Source: Chitinophagaceae bacterium UBA1931
GTDB lineage: Bacteria; Bacteroidota; Bacteroidia; Chitinophagales; Chitinophagaceae
DNA length: 64,000 bases
Direction of reading: 5' to 3'
Assembly (NCBI GenBank): GCA_002337125.1
Contig: DDFJ01000004.1
Location: 1,353,889-1,417,888 of the forward strand
Shown here: positions 16,720-26,420 of the stretch, one piece after another
How the letters are laid out: each line of letters begins with the position of its first letter
Position numbering within the stretch: the first letter of the stretch is position 1
The notes under the pieces: generated by a model
What the model saw: only the letters and a program-made list of their open reading frames with translations
Told to the model about the DNA's origin: nothing
The model's database searches: none
Program-made: the position numbers and the translations under genes

Positions 16720-18081
16720 TTAATTACTACGACGTAACCATGATGCCGGGTTGAGGAATTGATTTTCTCTTGAAAGAATAAAATCAATTTGTCCTTCACC
16801 ATCAAGGTTAGTTCCAACACGACCAACTGTTTGACCGGTTTTGATATTCTGTCCTTTACTTACGTTAACAGATGATAGATTACTGTATGTAGTGAAGTAC
16901 TTACCATGCCTTACAGTTACAGCACTCATTCCACCTACATCAAACACACTCACAACTTCACCATCAAAAACAACTTTTACAGAAGTGCCAGCGGGAGATG
17001 CAATTGTAATAAAGTCCTGGTGACCTTTAATAGGAGTACCCGGAACAACATAATCACCATAAGGAATTGCAACATACCCGTTATCAACAGGGAATGGAAG
17101 TTTCATCCTATTTATTTCAAAACTGTTACCCAACGCTAAATCTTCCTTATTATACTCAAGATAACTTTCTACTTTTTTAACAACAGGTGCTGTTGTAACC
17201 GGTGTTGTTTTAGGAGTAGTAGCTGGTGTTGTTACTGTTGTTGAAGGATTTGTATTTGCCGGAGCATTATTTTTAGCATCTGCTTTTGCCTTGGCATCTG
17301 CATCAGCTTTTGCTTTTGCATCGGCTTTGGCTTTTAATTCTGCTTCTTTTCTTGCAGCGGCAATTTCCCTGTTAATGATTGCAGTAATTGATGCCTGTAA
17401 TGATTGAGCCTGTTTTCTTTTTGCAGAAATATTTTTACTGATTTCCTTTTCTTTATTCTTCAGGTTTTTTACCACTTCATCCTGCTCCTGCTTATCCTTC
17501 ACCAGTTCGCCCATTTCTTTATTCTGATCCTGCAGAACAACACTTTTTTGTTTACGGTTATTGGTAAGCTGTGTGATCTTCTGTTTATACAGTTCTTCTG
17601 TTTTAATAATAGCATCTAATTGCTGTGCACGGTAATTGCGGTAAGCACGCATGTATGAAACACGTTGAACAGCATCATTAAAGCTTGTAGCAGAAAACAG
17701 GAAGTTGAGAAAATCATAACTGCTCCTGTTTTTATATGCATACACCACGTTTTGTGCATAGTTCATCTTAAGCGTATCAAGATCCTTTTGCAAACGGCGC
17801 ATTTCGATGTATGAAGTATTAATATCACCATCAATTGCTCTTACCTGCTTATTGATGGTTGAAATAACTTCATTGCGTAAACGGATTTTGTTCTGGATCA
17901 GTGTTAACTGCCCAATACTCTGTTTCTTATTTTTTTTGATTTCGTTGTACTGATCATTGAGGATTTCAATTTCCTGCAATGTTTGTTTGCGTTTTTTTTC
18001 CAGCTCAGCTTTATCCTGGGCAAACACAACAACATTCATTACAACAAATACCGTAAACAAAAAGAATTTCCGCATAGGCAT
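16720..18081 (-). CDS. EnvC-like murein hydrolase activator (degenerate M23 domain)
   Basis: A 453-residue exported protein (an in-frame ATG two codons in is also possible). The signal peptide ends near residue 22. Residues 22-270 are coiled coil, ending in a run of Ala, Lys and Asp. A Thr/Pro-rich linker covers about 270-310 and a LytM/M23 fold about 325-453. Active M23 enzymes have H-x-x-x-D and a later H-x-H. Here the first region reads K-G-H-Q-D-F and the last reads G-Q-I-D-F-I-L, so the H-x-H is lost. This fits EnvC, which activates amidases rather than cutting wall itself. It ends an envelope group with the DUF4292 lipoprotein, dut and ispF. Confidence 0.82.
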   Translation of the reverse strand: MPMRKFFLFTVFVVMNVVVFAQDKAELEKKRKQTLQEIEILNDQYNEIKKNKKQSIGQLTLIQNKIRLRNEVISTINKQVRAIDGDINTSYIEMRRLQKDLDTLKMNYAQNVVYAYKNRSSYDFLNFLFSATSFNDAVQRVSYMRAYRNYRAQQLDAIIKTEELYKQKITQLTNNRKQKSVVLQDQNKEMGELVKDKQEQDEVVKNLKNKEKEISKNISAKRKQAQSLQASITAIINREIAAARKEAELKAKADAKAKADADAKAKADAKNNAPANTNPSTTVTTPATTPKTTPVTTAPVVKKVESYLEYNKEDLALGNSFEINRMKLPFPVDNGYVAIPYGDYVVPGTPIKGHQDFITIASPAGTSVKVVFDGEVVSVFDVGGMSAVTVRHGKYFTTYSNLSSVNVSKGQNIKTGQTVGRVGTNLDGEGQIDFILSRENQFLNPASWLRRSN

Positions 18082-18155
18082 GGTTTAAAAAGTACAAAAT
18101 TAAGGTTTCAGGTCAAAAAGGGTAAACGCACTGTTCTGCGAAAACGTATCTGCTT

Positions 18156-18980
18156 TTAAATTCTTTTGAATTTTTTAGGAATTGAAAACGGAAAGCTCAG
18201 ATCTTCATTGAATTTATAATCCTTGAATTTGAGCTGCACATCTAATTTGTTCTGCTGCGAAATAAAAATTTCCCTGTAAGATGAAAAAGGAATTCCTGCT
18301 TTGTTTTCGTACTCTGTATAAATAAGATCGCAGGTTCTGTTGCGGGCAGGATCATTATCATCCAGTTTGCTTTTCTCAACTAAAAAGTTACTGTTTATGG
18401 AAATGAGATTTTTAAACAACGCATCAACACTCAGCAAAGTATAACCTTTATCATTGCGTGTATAAGATGTAATACTGTCCCTGTTAAAAAACACGGGATT
18501 ACCCAGCAGCAGGTTCTGCAAATCAGCAAATGCAAACGGGATCTGGCTCAACTCCTGGATATGTGACAAAGGACGTACCTGGTAAGTGTTGGCCAGTTTA
18601 TCCAGCACTTTAATACTATCGGGTGTAATCAGCACACGAAAACCTTCAATACCCAGTTCATTACCCAGCGAAAGCCAGATAAGACTGTCTTTCTTCATAC
18701 GCACATTGGCAACAAAATCCGGTTGCTTCCCTTTTGAATTAAAATAATCAACCTTAATCTTAGCCGAGAATGTTTTGAAGTCAATCCTGTTTTTCTGCAC
18801 GCTTGTAAGCAATTCATTTACCATACGAACCGTATCGGCATGTGTAGGCAATACTTCGGGCACAACAGTTACAACAGTATCTTTTTTTATAATTGCCTGT
18901 TGCAATTTTTTTGTGGAACGACAGGCAGAAAAAATAAGAATCAGTACAAGCGATGCCGCAGCAATCGAAAATTTCTTCAT
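18156..18980 (-). CDS. DUF4292 lipoprotein
   Basis: A 274-residue lipoprotein. The signal peptide carries a lipobox L-I-F-S-A-C with cysteine near residue 20. The body fits the DUF4292 family, a beta-rich protein that may be a distant LolA/LppX-type lipid-binding fold; no function is established. I chose the ATG at 18980, seven bases after the dut stop; the open frame extends to 19037 inside dut, but that extension is not signal-like. Its place between dut and an EnvC-like gene fits an envelope role. Confidence 0.8.
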   Translation of the reverse strand: MKKFSIAAASLVLILIFSACRSTKKLQQAIIKKDTVVTVVPEVLPTHADTVRMVNELLTSVQKNRIDFKTFSAKIKVDYFNSKGKQPDFVANVRMKKDSLIWLSLGNELGIEGFRVLITPDSIKVLDKLANTYQVRPLSHIQELSQIPFAFADLQNLLLGNPVFFNRDSITSYTRNDKGYTLLSVDALFKNLISINSNFLVEKSKLDDNDPARNRTCDLIYTEYENKAGIPFSSYREIFISQQNKLDVQLKFKDYKFNEDLSFPFSIPKKFKRI

Positions 18981-18987
18981 TTGTTTA

Positions 18988-19419
18988 TTATTTTCCCGTG
19001 CTGCCAAATCCACCGGCATTGCGGGTTGTGTGATCAATTTCTTCAGAAAGCGTCCAGTTCACTTTTTCTACTTTCTGGATAACCATTTGTGCAATACGCT
19101 CACCACTTTGAATTGTGTGAGGCTGCTTATCAAGATTAATTAAGATGATTTTTATTTCACCACGGTAATCTGCATCAATTGTACCTGGAGTGTTAAGGCA
19201 GGTAATTCCCTGTTTGGCTGCCAAGCCGCTCCTGGGCCGTATCTGTGCTTCAAATCCATCGGGAAGTTCAAGATAAAGACCAGTTGGAATCAATGCACGT
19301 TCCATTGGTTTCAGTTCTACGGCTACGGGTAAATAAGCCCTAATATCCATTCCACTTGAACCTTCTGTTGCATAAGTTGGTAACGGATTGTTTGATCGGT
19401 TGATAATCTTTACGGTCAT
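18988..19419 (-). CDS. dut: dUTP diphosphatase
   Basis: A cytoplasmic trimeric enzyme that hydrolyses dUTP to dUMP, keeping uracil out of DNA and feeding dTMP synthesis. All five family motifs are present in 143 residues: G-S-S-G-M-D-I-R-A near 20, R-S-G-L-A near 62, G-T-I-D-A-D-Y-R-G-E near 82 (catalytic Asp and uracil-site Tyr), R-I-A-Q-M-V near 107 and G-G-F-G-S-T-G at the C-terminus. Its start overlaps the stop of ispF by four bases, so the two are translationally coupled. Confidence 0.95.
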   Translation of the reverse strand: MTVKIINRSNNPLPTYATEGSSGMDIRAYLPVAVELKPMERALIPTGLYLELPDGFEAQIRPRSGLAAKQGITCLNTPGTIDADYRGEIKIILINLDKQPHTIQSGERIAQMVIQKVEKVNWTLSEEIDHTTRNAGGFGSTGK

Positions 19420-19901
19420 AATTCAATTTTTTCAAGTAATACAGTTGCATTGGCAACAAGGCCTTCTTCTCTTCCAACAAATCCCATCTTTTCGGTGGTG
19501 GTGGCTTTTACTGAAACAGCATCTGCACCCAGTTCAAGAATAGCTGCAATTGTTTGCTGCATCAGGCTGATATAAGGTTTTATTTTAGGAGCCTGCAAGC
19601 ACAATGTACTGTCAACATTCACCACACGGTAGCCTTTTTCCCTGATTTTATCGTACGAACGCTGCAGTAATATTTTACTGTCAATGTCTTTAAACTCATT
19701 TGATGTATCAGGGAAATGGGTGCCGATATCGCCAAGGGCGAGTGCACCAAGCAGCGCATCACAAATGGCATGCAACAGCACATCTGCATCGCTGTGACCC
19801 AATGCGCCTTTATGATGTGGAATTTCCACACCGCCTATAAAAAGTTTTCTTCCTTCAGCGAGTTGATGGTAATCAATGCCTGTTCCTATTCTAAATGCCA
19901 T
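19416..19901 (-). CDS. ispF: 2-C-methyl-D-erythritol 2,4-cyclodiphosphate synthase
   Basis: An enzyme of the MEP isoprenoid pathway that cyclises CDP-ME 2-phosphate to MEcPP, so the organism makes isoprenoids through MEP. Zinc ligands are in G-I-D-Y-H-Q-L (D-x-H, residues 8-10) and G-H-S-D-A-D-V-L-L-H near 35. A-T-T-T-E-K-M-G-F near 132 is the CDP-binding loop. The length from the ATG at 19901 is 161 residues, as usual. The frame is open to 19946, but that stretch overlaps the porV terminator, so the shorter start is right. It overlaps dut by four bases. Confidence 0.94.
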   Translation of the reverse strand: MAFRIGTGIDYHQLAEGRKLFIGGVEIPHHKGALGHSDADVLLHAICDALLGALALGDIGTHFPDTSNEFKDIDSKILLQRSYDKIREKGYRVVNVDSTLCLQAPKIKPYISLMQQTIAAILELGADAVSVKATTTEKMGFVGREEGLVANATVLLEKIEL

Positions 19902-19941
19902 ATTTAAAAATAAAAAGCGAAGGTAAAGTACCTCCGCTTTT
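19902..19941 (-). terminator. Terminator after porV
   Basis: On the minus strand a 13-base stem (AAAAGCGGAGGTA paired with TACCTTCGCTTTT, one G-U pair) with loop CTT is followed by a T-rich tail. The G-U position would be an A-C mismatch on the plus strand, so it works on the minus strand. It separates porV from ispF. Confidence 0.75.
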
Positions 19942-19964
19942 GACAAAATATCTTTTAGAACCTA

Positions 19965-21146
19965 TTAATCAGTAGCTCCGCCTGTTGCAGCATCACCACC
20001 TAAATCAAACACAAGGCTGAAACGGGTGGTATTGCTTAATGGATTGCGGGTTTGTCCCTGGCCTGAAGGAACGAGATAAGAGAAATTAAAGCCAAGGCGG
20101 TTGTATTTAACACCTAAGCCAACGCTGAAATATTTGCGGTTGCCTTTGGTTTTTGATTCATAGAAATAACCTGCACGGGCAAAAAACAAATCGTTATAAC
20201 TGTATTCTGTACCTGCAGAAATCTGGAACTCCTTCAGTTCTTCACTAAATCCACCGGGAGCATCGCCAAATGAAGAGAACCAGCTGGCAGGCACGCCCTT
20301 GTTACGGTATTTTTCAAGCGCACTGGCTGCAGTATCTGTCGGCGGGGTGGGAACCATCAGCTTATTGATATCAATACCAAAGCTGATTTTATTGGTTTCA
20401 TCAATTGTTTTCTGGTACACAGCACCAAGACCAAGGTTTGCAGGGATATAATCTTTACCTCTAGCGTCATTGGTATATTGAATTTTGCTACCAAGGTTGC
20501 TCATAACAGCACCGGCAGTAAATCCATTTCCTTCTTCATTAATTCCATTGTAGAAGAATGAAAGATCGCCCGCAACAGCTGTACCTGCTTTATACGTTAC
20601 ACCACCTTCGCTGTAACCACTGGCAAGGTTAGAGTAAATAAAGCGGAGAGCAACACCAACACTCAGTTTTTCACCTAAACGGCGGCTGTAACCACCATCA
20701 ATTGACCATTCACGTGGCATGGCTGTTTTAATGGGGTTGCCTGAATAATCGGTGAACTGGATATTACCTAAGTTGAAATAGCGTAATGAACCTGAAACGG
20801 CCTGGTCTTCATTGATCTGGTGATAACCGGCAACAGCGCCGATAAATACATCGTTCAATCCAAGATCTTTTAACCAGGGAGTATATGTTAAGCCAATAGC
20901 TGATGGCTGTGATGCAAATGGAATTTTTGCCTGGTTCCAGAATGATGCGTTGGCATCGGCTGAAGTGGCAATGCCAATATCACCCATACCACCTGCACGG
21001 GCATCGGGCGAAATACGGAGCATTGGAACCGCAGTTGTAACAACATTAATAGATTGTGTGGTTTGGGCAAATAAGGCTACAGAATTAAAGGAGAGAAAAA
21101 GAGCCAGGAAAGTTCTGTTTCTCATCAGCATTTTGATTTGGGACAT
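19965..21146 (-). CDS. porV: Type IX secretion outer membrane protein PorV
   Basis: A 393-residue outer-membrane beta barrel (LptO/PorV, FadL-like), the shuttle that carries cargo from the SprA translocon to the PorU sortase. A signal peptide ends near A-L-F-A-Q (about residue 28). It is followed by the family start V-P-M-L-R-I-S-P-D-A-R-A-G-G-M-G-D-I-G-I-A, which is strongly conserved in PorV, and by N-A-S-F-W-N. In-frame ATGs at 21131 and 21125 are possible alternative starts. It lies 47 bases downstream of porU on the same strand and is followed by a terminator. The order porV-porU with divergent gldJ is also seen in flavobacteria. Confidence 0.93.
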   Translation of the reverse strand: MSQIKMLMRNRTFLALFLSFNSVALFAQTTQSINVVTTAVPMLRISPDARAGGMGDIGIATSADANASFWNQAKIPFASQPSAIGLTYTPWLKDLGLNDVFIGAVAGYHQINEDQAVSGSLRYFNLGNIQFTDYSGNPIKTAMPREWSIDGGYSRRLGEKLSVGVALRFIYSNLASGYSEGGVTYKAGTAVAGDLSFFYNGINEEGNGFTAGAVMSNLGSKIQYTNDARGKDYIPANLGLGAVYQKTIDETNKISFGIDINKLMVPTPPTDTAASALEKYRNKGVPASWFSSFGDAPGGFSEELKEFQISAGTEYSYNDLFFARAGYFYESKTKGNRKYFSVGLGVKYNRLGFNFSYLVPSGQGQTRNPLSNTTRFSLVFDLGGDAATGGATD

Positions 21147-21193
21147 AAAAAGTTTTTTTCAATAAAGCTTATTAAAGATAGAACGGTTTGCAT

Positions 21194-24100
21194 TTACAGA
21201 ACAACCAATTTTTGCAGTGCCGATTGCTTTTTGCCATTTGAATCTTTTACTTCCAGTTGGTAAATGTAAACGCCCCTGCCAATTTTTTGCCCGTAATCAT
21301 CCTTGCCGTCCCACTCTATTTCAAAAGAACGGTTTCCCTCGTTATTTATTGTGCGGGTGATGGTTTTTACCACTTTGCCCGAAACAGTATAAATGCGGAT
21401 CAAAACCTGCAGATTATCCCCCGGCCTGTTGTGCTCAAACATAAATGTTGTGTGGCTGGTAAACGGGTTGGGGTAATTATATACATGCGCCAGTTTCAAT
21501 TCGCTGTCTTTTACAACCTTAAACTCCAGCTCATATTCGCTGCTGTTATTCTGTACATCCCAGGCTTTAATTTTCAACACATGATTTCCTTCGGTTAAAT
21601 TCTGCAGATGAAACTTTACAGTGCCTTTTTGATAGCTATCAGATTCTGCTTCGTAATAATCATTAAGAACATAATACTGGTTATTATCATTATCAAGTGT
21701 GGCAACAAGATCGTGACCAATTCCTGTAGAAACCGTATTAATTCCACTTGAATCAGACAACTTCAGCAATAAAACAGGGTTTTCGTTGCTAATGCCGCCA
21801 TTCACAAACTTCTCGTCATTGAGCCATGCTTTTATAGCCGGACCTGTATTATCACTCACAGGATTTTTTGATGCGCCTCCAACAATAATTGAAGTTTCAG
21901 CACCTGTTCCATCTTTCACACCATCTTCTGTATAATAACTGATTTTGCCATTGCCATATTGATAATTAATATCCTTGGGCACAACAAAACTGTAGCTGAA
22001 TTTTCCGTTCACCACTTTGGCCTTTCCCCTGAAAATAATATTGGATTGATTGCTGAATGAAATGACGTTGCTTGCCGGATCATTCCCCAATGTTTTTATT
22101 AGTTGAGGTTTATCATAAATAACCGGGTAAACATTGCCATTAAAGTTTGTGAGAACATTGCCCGACACATCAGTTACTTCGCCTTTAATTGTATAACGAT
22201 CGAGTGCTTTCAATGTATCTGACGACGGTTGCTGGTTGTTGATTTGTGTTGTTCTTACTTTCAATGTTGGGAAGGCAAGACGTAATGCAGGGTCGCCGAG
22301 AAGAGTAAACTTGCGGTTATTAATGATGTCTCCAAAATTCTGATACGTGTAATTCTTCGCTCTTTTTACTGCATCACCCAATGTTGGAAAAATGCCATTT
22401 TGATCAGGTGCAAGTGCAATTTTCAGGTAATTATTATTGATGATGCGGTTGCTGAAAGCAAATACAACCCTGGTGGTTGTCATCAGTGCAATTGCCCCTG
22501 CTTTTTCCTTGAGTAAAATGCTTTCGCCTATTGAACTGATAGCAGGATCGTCATAAGGAGCAAAGTCACAAGTGGCAGTTATAAACAATGGAAATTTATT
22601 TTTATTACTCCAGCTGTTAACCATATCCTGGTCAAGAATATCTTCTTCAGCCAATCGTTTTGAACCGCCGTGGCCACTGTAGTTCCAGATTAATGTTCCT
22701 GAAAATATTTTGTTGTTGATCGCCTGGTTTACATCGGGGTAACGGCTGCCGCCACTTCCGCTCTGCTGGCGGTAAGCATCAAGATAAATTTTTGCTACAT
22801 TAAAATTATTATTCTGCTGAATAAGCTGTGCATGCAGCTCGGCATCATCCAAATGAATATTATTGTCTTCATCATCAGCAACGAGCGTAACATCATTACG
22901 CCATGGGCCAAGACAATCTTTATCGTAATAATGAATGATTTTATCAACTACGTAACGGGCTTCATCAACCGTTTTTACCGGGATACGTCCAATACCAATA
23001 TCCAGCAGGTTTAGAGGATACGACTGGTTGATATTTTCTCCATCATCTAAATAACCAAAAAAATCATCTGAAGTATAGGTTGACAAAGGATCCAGGGACG
23101 ATTCACTTTCATAGCAAGGAACAAAGTTGGTATTATTCTTAATCCTGCTTTGGTAATCGTATGAAGCATCTCCAAACAACAACAAATACTTTGGTCGTTT
23201 TGTGGTATCTGTTCCTGCTTTATCGTAATACATTTTTACATAATCCCTGATAGCAACAGGATCGGGTGTACCAGATGCAAATTCACTGAACACCTGGTCG
23301 GTTGTTACAACCAGCACACTCAATGATTGATTTTGCTGATGCCAGGCCCCTAAACGTTGAGCTTCGGCAAGAAATGAAGGATACGTTATAATTAAAAAAT
23401 CTTTGGGCGATGAGTTGTGCAGATCCTGGTTATTTATTTTGCCGGCAGATGTTGGAACAAAAAACTCCTGCGAATTAAAAGCTGCATATTCATGCAGCTG
23501 TTCATTATGGTTCACAAACCGGAATTCACCGCCAGATAAACTGCCAGGAATATTGACAGGTTTTAACGGATCAGTTATATCCCAAACCACAGTAGTTGCA
23601 GTAGCTGACTGCAGCCTGAACTCGGCTGCATTTCCAATTGCCACCGATTCCCAATCACGAAACAACAGCTGGTTTACTCCATTCATGCTTAGCTGTCTTT
23701 TTGGAAAAAGTTCAAACCAGTTGAGCCAGCCTTGAGCATTTACACTCAACGGCTGGTATGTATATTGAAGCGTAATGGTTGGCTGACTGGAAGAAAAGGA
23801 AGTTACCAGTTCATGAGGAGATGCAACAGGATCATAATTGCCCGTGCCTATTTGATTAATGCTATGCTGAGCAACTGCAACATCGTTTGCTTTGATAAGA
23901 AATGAACTGTTTACCCCAGAGCTTCTTGCCGCCACATTTGAAACAAGTTGAACTGGAGCCGAAGTAATAAAATTGGGAAAGCTTGCTGAAAAACTTCTTG
24001 CCAACGTTAAGCCGGGCACATTACTGAACTCCTCGCCATACCATTCCCTTCCGCTTCTTAAGAAATTAACCGTATCAAGTTCATAAGCATAGCGGTCACG

Positions 24101-24607
24101 AAAACCCGTTACTACCGGGCCCGGAACCAAGCCGCTGTTATTTGCGTTCTGAATCCTTAAACCCGTTCCGCCAATTGTAATAAAGTAGAAAGATTCTTTT
24201 GCATAGAGATTTTTTTGATGGCGGAAGCGCTGGTTTACCGAGTCTTTCACCCATTTGTCGGGCCCTGCTGCATAAAAAAGGAAATAATCGGTACCGCTGA
24301 AAACACCATCACCCCCATCAATAACCTGAATTGCATTTTCGGAAAGATCGTCAATACGGGGAACGCTGTTTGCTTCAGCCAGCATTTGTCCTCCATTACC
24401 ATATAAACGGATGCTGTTACTTGACAGCCCCGATGTACTTATCCCTAAAGACTGTAAAAACGCCGCATCAACTTTATAAATACCAGATTTTTTTACGGAA
24501 ATCTTATACCAGCTGCCACTGGCAAGCACTGAATTACTGCGGTAAGCACGCTGAGCAGTGCTGCTGAAAAAGAAAAATAAGGCCAATAACAGGGCTGAGT
24601 ATCGCAT
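21194..24607 (-). CDS. porU: Type IX secretion sortase PorU
   Basis: A C25 (gingipain-like) cysteine peptidase of about 1137 residues that removes the C-terminal signal of type IX cargo and joins it to the anchor lipid. It works at the cell surface with PorV. A signal peptide covers 1-18. The catalytic histidine lies in N-Y-S-G-H-G-G near residue 644 and the catalytic cysteine in T-A-T-C-D-F-A-P near 679. The C-terminal 75 residues resemble a sorting domain with a FlgD-like Ig part (Y-P-N-P-F, W-D-G-K-D-D-Y-G). I chose the ATG at 24607; the open frame extends to 24670 but reads as non-signal sequence. A -7-like box (TATATTTG, minus strand, 24620-24627) lies just upstream. Confidence 0.94.
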   Translation of the reverse strand: MRYSALLLALFFFFSSTAQRAYRSNSVLASGSWYKISVKKSGIYKVDAAFLQSLGISTSGLSSNSIRLYGNGGQMLAEANSVPRIDDLSENAIQVIDGGDGVFSGTDYFLFYAAGPDKWVKDSVNQRFRHQKNLYAKESFYFITIGGTGLRIQNANNSGLVPGPVVTGFRDRYAYELDTVNFLRSGREWYGEEFSNVPGLTLARSFSASFPNFITSAPVQLVSNVAARSSGVNSSFLIKANDVAVAQHSINQIGTGNYDPVASPHELVTSFSSSQPTITLQYTYQPLSVNAQGWLNWFELFPKRQLSMNGVNQLLFRDWESVAIGNAAEFRLQSATATTVVWDITDPLKPVNIPGSLSGGEFRFVNHNEQLHEYAAFNSQEFFVPTSAGKINNQDLHNSSPKDFLIITYPSFLAEAQRLGAWHQQNQSLSVLVVTTDQVFSEFASGTPDPVAIRDYVKMYYDKAGTDTTKRPKYLLLFGDASYDYQSRIKNNTNFVPCYESESSLDPLSTYTSDDFFGYLDDGENINQSYPLNLLDIGIGRIPVKTVDEARYVVDKIIHYYDKDCLGPWRNDVTLVADDEDNNIHLDDAELHAQLIQQNNNFNVAKIYLDAYRQQSGSGGSRYPDVNQAINNKIFSGTLIWNYSGHGGSKRLAEEDILDQDMVNSWSNKNKFPLFITATCDFAPYDDPAISSIGESILLKEKAGAIALMTTTRVVFAFSNRIINNNYLKIALAPDQNGIFPTLGDAVKRAKNYTYQNFGDIINNRKFTLLGDPALRLAFPTLKVRTTQINNQQPSSDTLKALDRYTIKGEVTDVSGNVLTNFNGNVYPVIYDKPQLIKTLGNDPASNVISFSNQSNIIFRGKAKVVNGKFSYSFVVPKDINYQYGNGKISYYTEDGVKDGTGAETSIIVGGASKNPVSDNTGPAIKAWLNDEKFVNGGISNENPVLLLKLSDSSGINTVSTGIGHDLVATLDNDNNQYYVLNDYYEAESDSYQKGTVKFHLQNLTEGNHVLKIKAWDVQNNSSEYELEFKVVKDSELKLAHVYNYPNPFTSHTTFMFEHNRPGDNLQVLIRIYTVSGKVVKTITRTINNEGNRSFEIEWDGKDDYGQKIGRGVYIYQLEVKDSNGKKQSALQKLVVL

Positions 24608-24790
24608 AATGGTGTTAAACAAATATAGTAATTCATTATGTAGATGACAGATGTTACCCCAATGCTGCAAACACCCGTATTTCTACTAAAAAAATTTACA
24701 AGCACAAATACTAAATCTTACAAATTGAGCGTTTTAGGTACGACAATTTCAAAAAGATTATGTTATGTTTGCGATGATCTCATACCAAAG

Positions 24791-24821
24791 TTTGGGATGA
24801 AAATCCAATACAATATTTTTG
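24791..24821 (+). promoter_or_regulatory. Promoter of gldJ
   Basis: TTTG at 24791-24794 is followed after exactly 19 bases by TATTTTTG at 24814-24821. This is a full match to the Bacteroidota -33/-7 promoter. The expected start is about 25 bases before the gldJ ATG. Confidence 0.65.
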
Positions 24822-24852
24822 AATTTCACTCGTTAACTATCAAAACGAAAAG

Positions 24853-26400
24853 ATGAAAAACCTTTTCCGCATTCAGAATCTGGGTATCCTTTTAGTTGGG
24901 GCCGCATTGTTATCTTCCTGTAACTTGTTTAAAAAGAAACCGGAGAAATCATCAAACACTGGCTGGACGTATAACGATCCTACCGGCAGTGGTTTCCGTG
25001 TTTCAAAAGAAAAAGAACAAAAAACCGGTCCGGGACTGGTATTTGTTGAAGGTGGTACATTTACAATGGGCGCTACTGAAGAAGACGTTATGCGTGACTG
25101 GAACAACAGTCCCCGCCGTGTTACAGTCGCTTCTTTTTACATGGATGAAACCGAAGTTGCCAACGTTCACTACCGTGAATATCTCTACTGGTTAAACCGT
25201 GTGTTCATGGATACAGCCATCACCAACCGTGCATTACCTGATACATTATGCTGGAGAAGTGAGCTGGCTTACAACGAACCATATGTTGACTATTATTTCC
25301 GCCATCCTTCTTATAATTTATATCCTGTAGTAGGTGTTAGCTGGAAACAAGCTTATGACTACTGCTTATGGCGTTCAGACAGGGTAAATGAAAATATCCT
25401 GTATGAAAAAGGCATTACAAATAAGAAAGCCGAAATGCAGAAACAAATGCAGGGAGGTGGACAGGACAACTTCAATACGAAAGCTTATCTGTTAGGCGAA
25501 TACCAGGCAACTCCTGGCAAATCGCTCAAAACTTATAAAGATCCTCTTACAAAACAGGTTCCAACTTCAATTTCATTTGAAGAAGGTATTCTTCTCCCCG
25601 ACTATCGTCTGCCAACTGAAGCTGAATGGGAATATGCGGCTTATGGTTATATTGCTCAGAACCCTAACCCACGCCGGAGCGAAAAACGTCGTGGTGAGGA
25701 GTTAACTGCAAACAAGCAGGTTTACCCTTGGGCACAAAATGTAAATGGCTTGCGTGATGCAAAACGTAGTTCCTGGCAAGGTCAGTTCCTGGCAAACTTT
25801 AAACGTGGTGCTGGTGATAATATGGGTGTTGCAGGTGGTTTGAATGACCGTGCAGTGATTCCTGGTCCAATTAACTCATTCTATCCAAATGGATTTGGTT
25901 TATATAACATGGCAGGTAACGTAAGCGAATGGGTTGCCGATGTTTACAGACCACTTACTCCAACAGATGGTGATGATTTCAACACATATCGTGGTAATAA
26001 GTTTCAACGTCTCGACTTAAGCACAGGAAAACCTGAGAGAGATTCTTTAGGTCGCATTAAGTACCGTGATGAAACTGAAGAAGAAGTAAAAAACCGCAGA
26101 AACTACCAACAAGGATATGCAATTAACTATCTCGATGGTGACTCTTTAAGCCAGGTTCAATATGGTTATGGCATTACAACATTGGTTAGTGATAAGAGCC
26201 GTGTTTATAAAGGTGGCAGTTGGAATGATCGTGCATATTGGTTAAGCCCAGGCACACGCCGCTTCCTTGAAGAAGATCAAAGCAGTTCTACAATTGGTTT
26301 CCGTTGCGCCATGACACGTTATGGTAGCCAGGAAGGTAATGGCCGCAAAACCGGTAACTGGTTCCAGAAAAGAAAACAAAACAACAGGAAAAGAAGTTAA
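24853..26400 (+). CDS. gldJ: Gliding motility lipoprotein GldJ
   Basis: A 515-residue lipoprotein with lipobox L-L-S-S-C (cysteine near residue 23) and a formylglycine-generating-enzyme/sulfatase-modifying-factor fold (about 55-500): F-V-E-G-G-T-F-T-M-G-A near 65, R-L-P-T-E-A-E-W-E-Y-A-A near 255, G-L-Y-N-M-A-G-N-V-S-E-W-V-A near 350 and K-G-G-S-W-N-D-R near 455. GldJ and GldK are homologous structural lipoproteins of the type IX and gliding machinery. I call GldJ because the gene is divergent from porU-porV, as in Flavobacterium. GldK would sit with gldL, gldM and gldN, which are absent here. It has its own promoter and terminator. Confidence 0.85.
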   Translation: MKNLFRIQNLGILLVGAALLSSCNLFKKKPEKSSNTGWTYNDPTGSGFRVSKEKEQKTGPGLVFVEGGTFTMGATEEDVMRDWNNSPRRVTVASFYMDETEVANVHYREYLYWLNRVFMDTAITNRALPDTLCWRSELAYNEPYVDYYFRHPSYNLYPVVGVSWKQAYDYCLWRSDRVNENILYEKGITNKKAEMQKQMQGGGQDNFNTKAYLLGEYQATPGKSLKTYKDPLTKQVPTSISFEEGILLPDYRLPTEAEWEYAAYGYIAQNPNPRRSEKRRGEELTANKQVYPWAQNVNGLRDAKRSSWQGQFLANFKRGAGDNMGVAGGLNDRAVIPGPINSFYPNGFGLYNMAGNVSEWVADVYRPLTPTDGDDFNTYRGNKFQRLDLSTGKPERDSLGRIKYRDETEEEVKNRRNYQQGYAINYLDGDSLSQVQYGYGITTLVSDKSRVYKGGSWNDRAYWLSPGTRRFLEEDQSSSTIGFRCAMTRYGSQEGNGRKTGNWFQKRKQNNRKRS

Positions 26401-26420
26401 ACCTCTTAATATTTCAAACA

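Noticed and set aside
19902..19946. Longer ispF start at 19946
   Set aside because: It lies in the porV terminator hairpin; the ATG at 19901 matches the family start.
24620..24627. TATATTTG on the minus strand as a full porU promoter
   Set aside because: No TTG lies at the right distance upstream and the box is only 12 bases from the ATG, so it is kept only as a remark.
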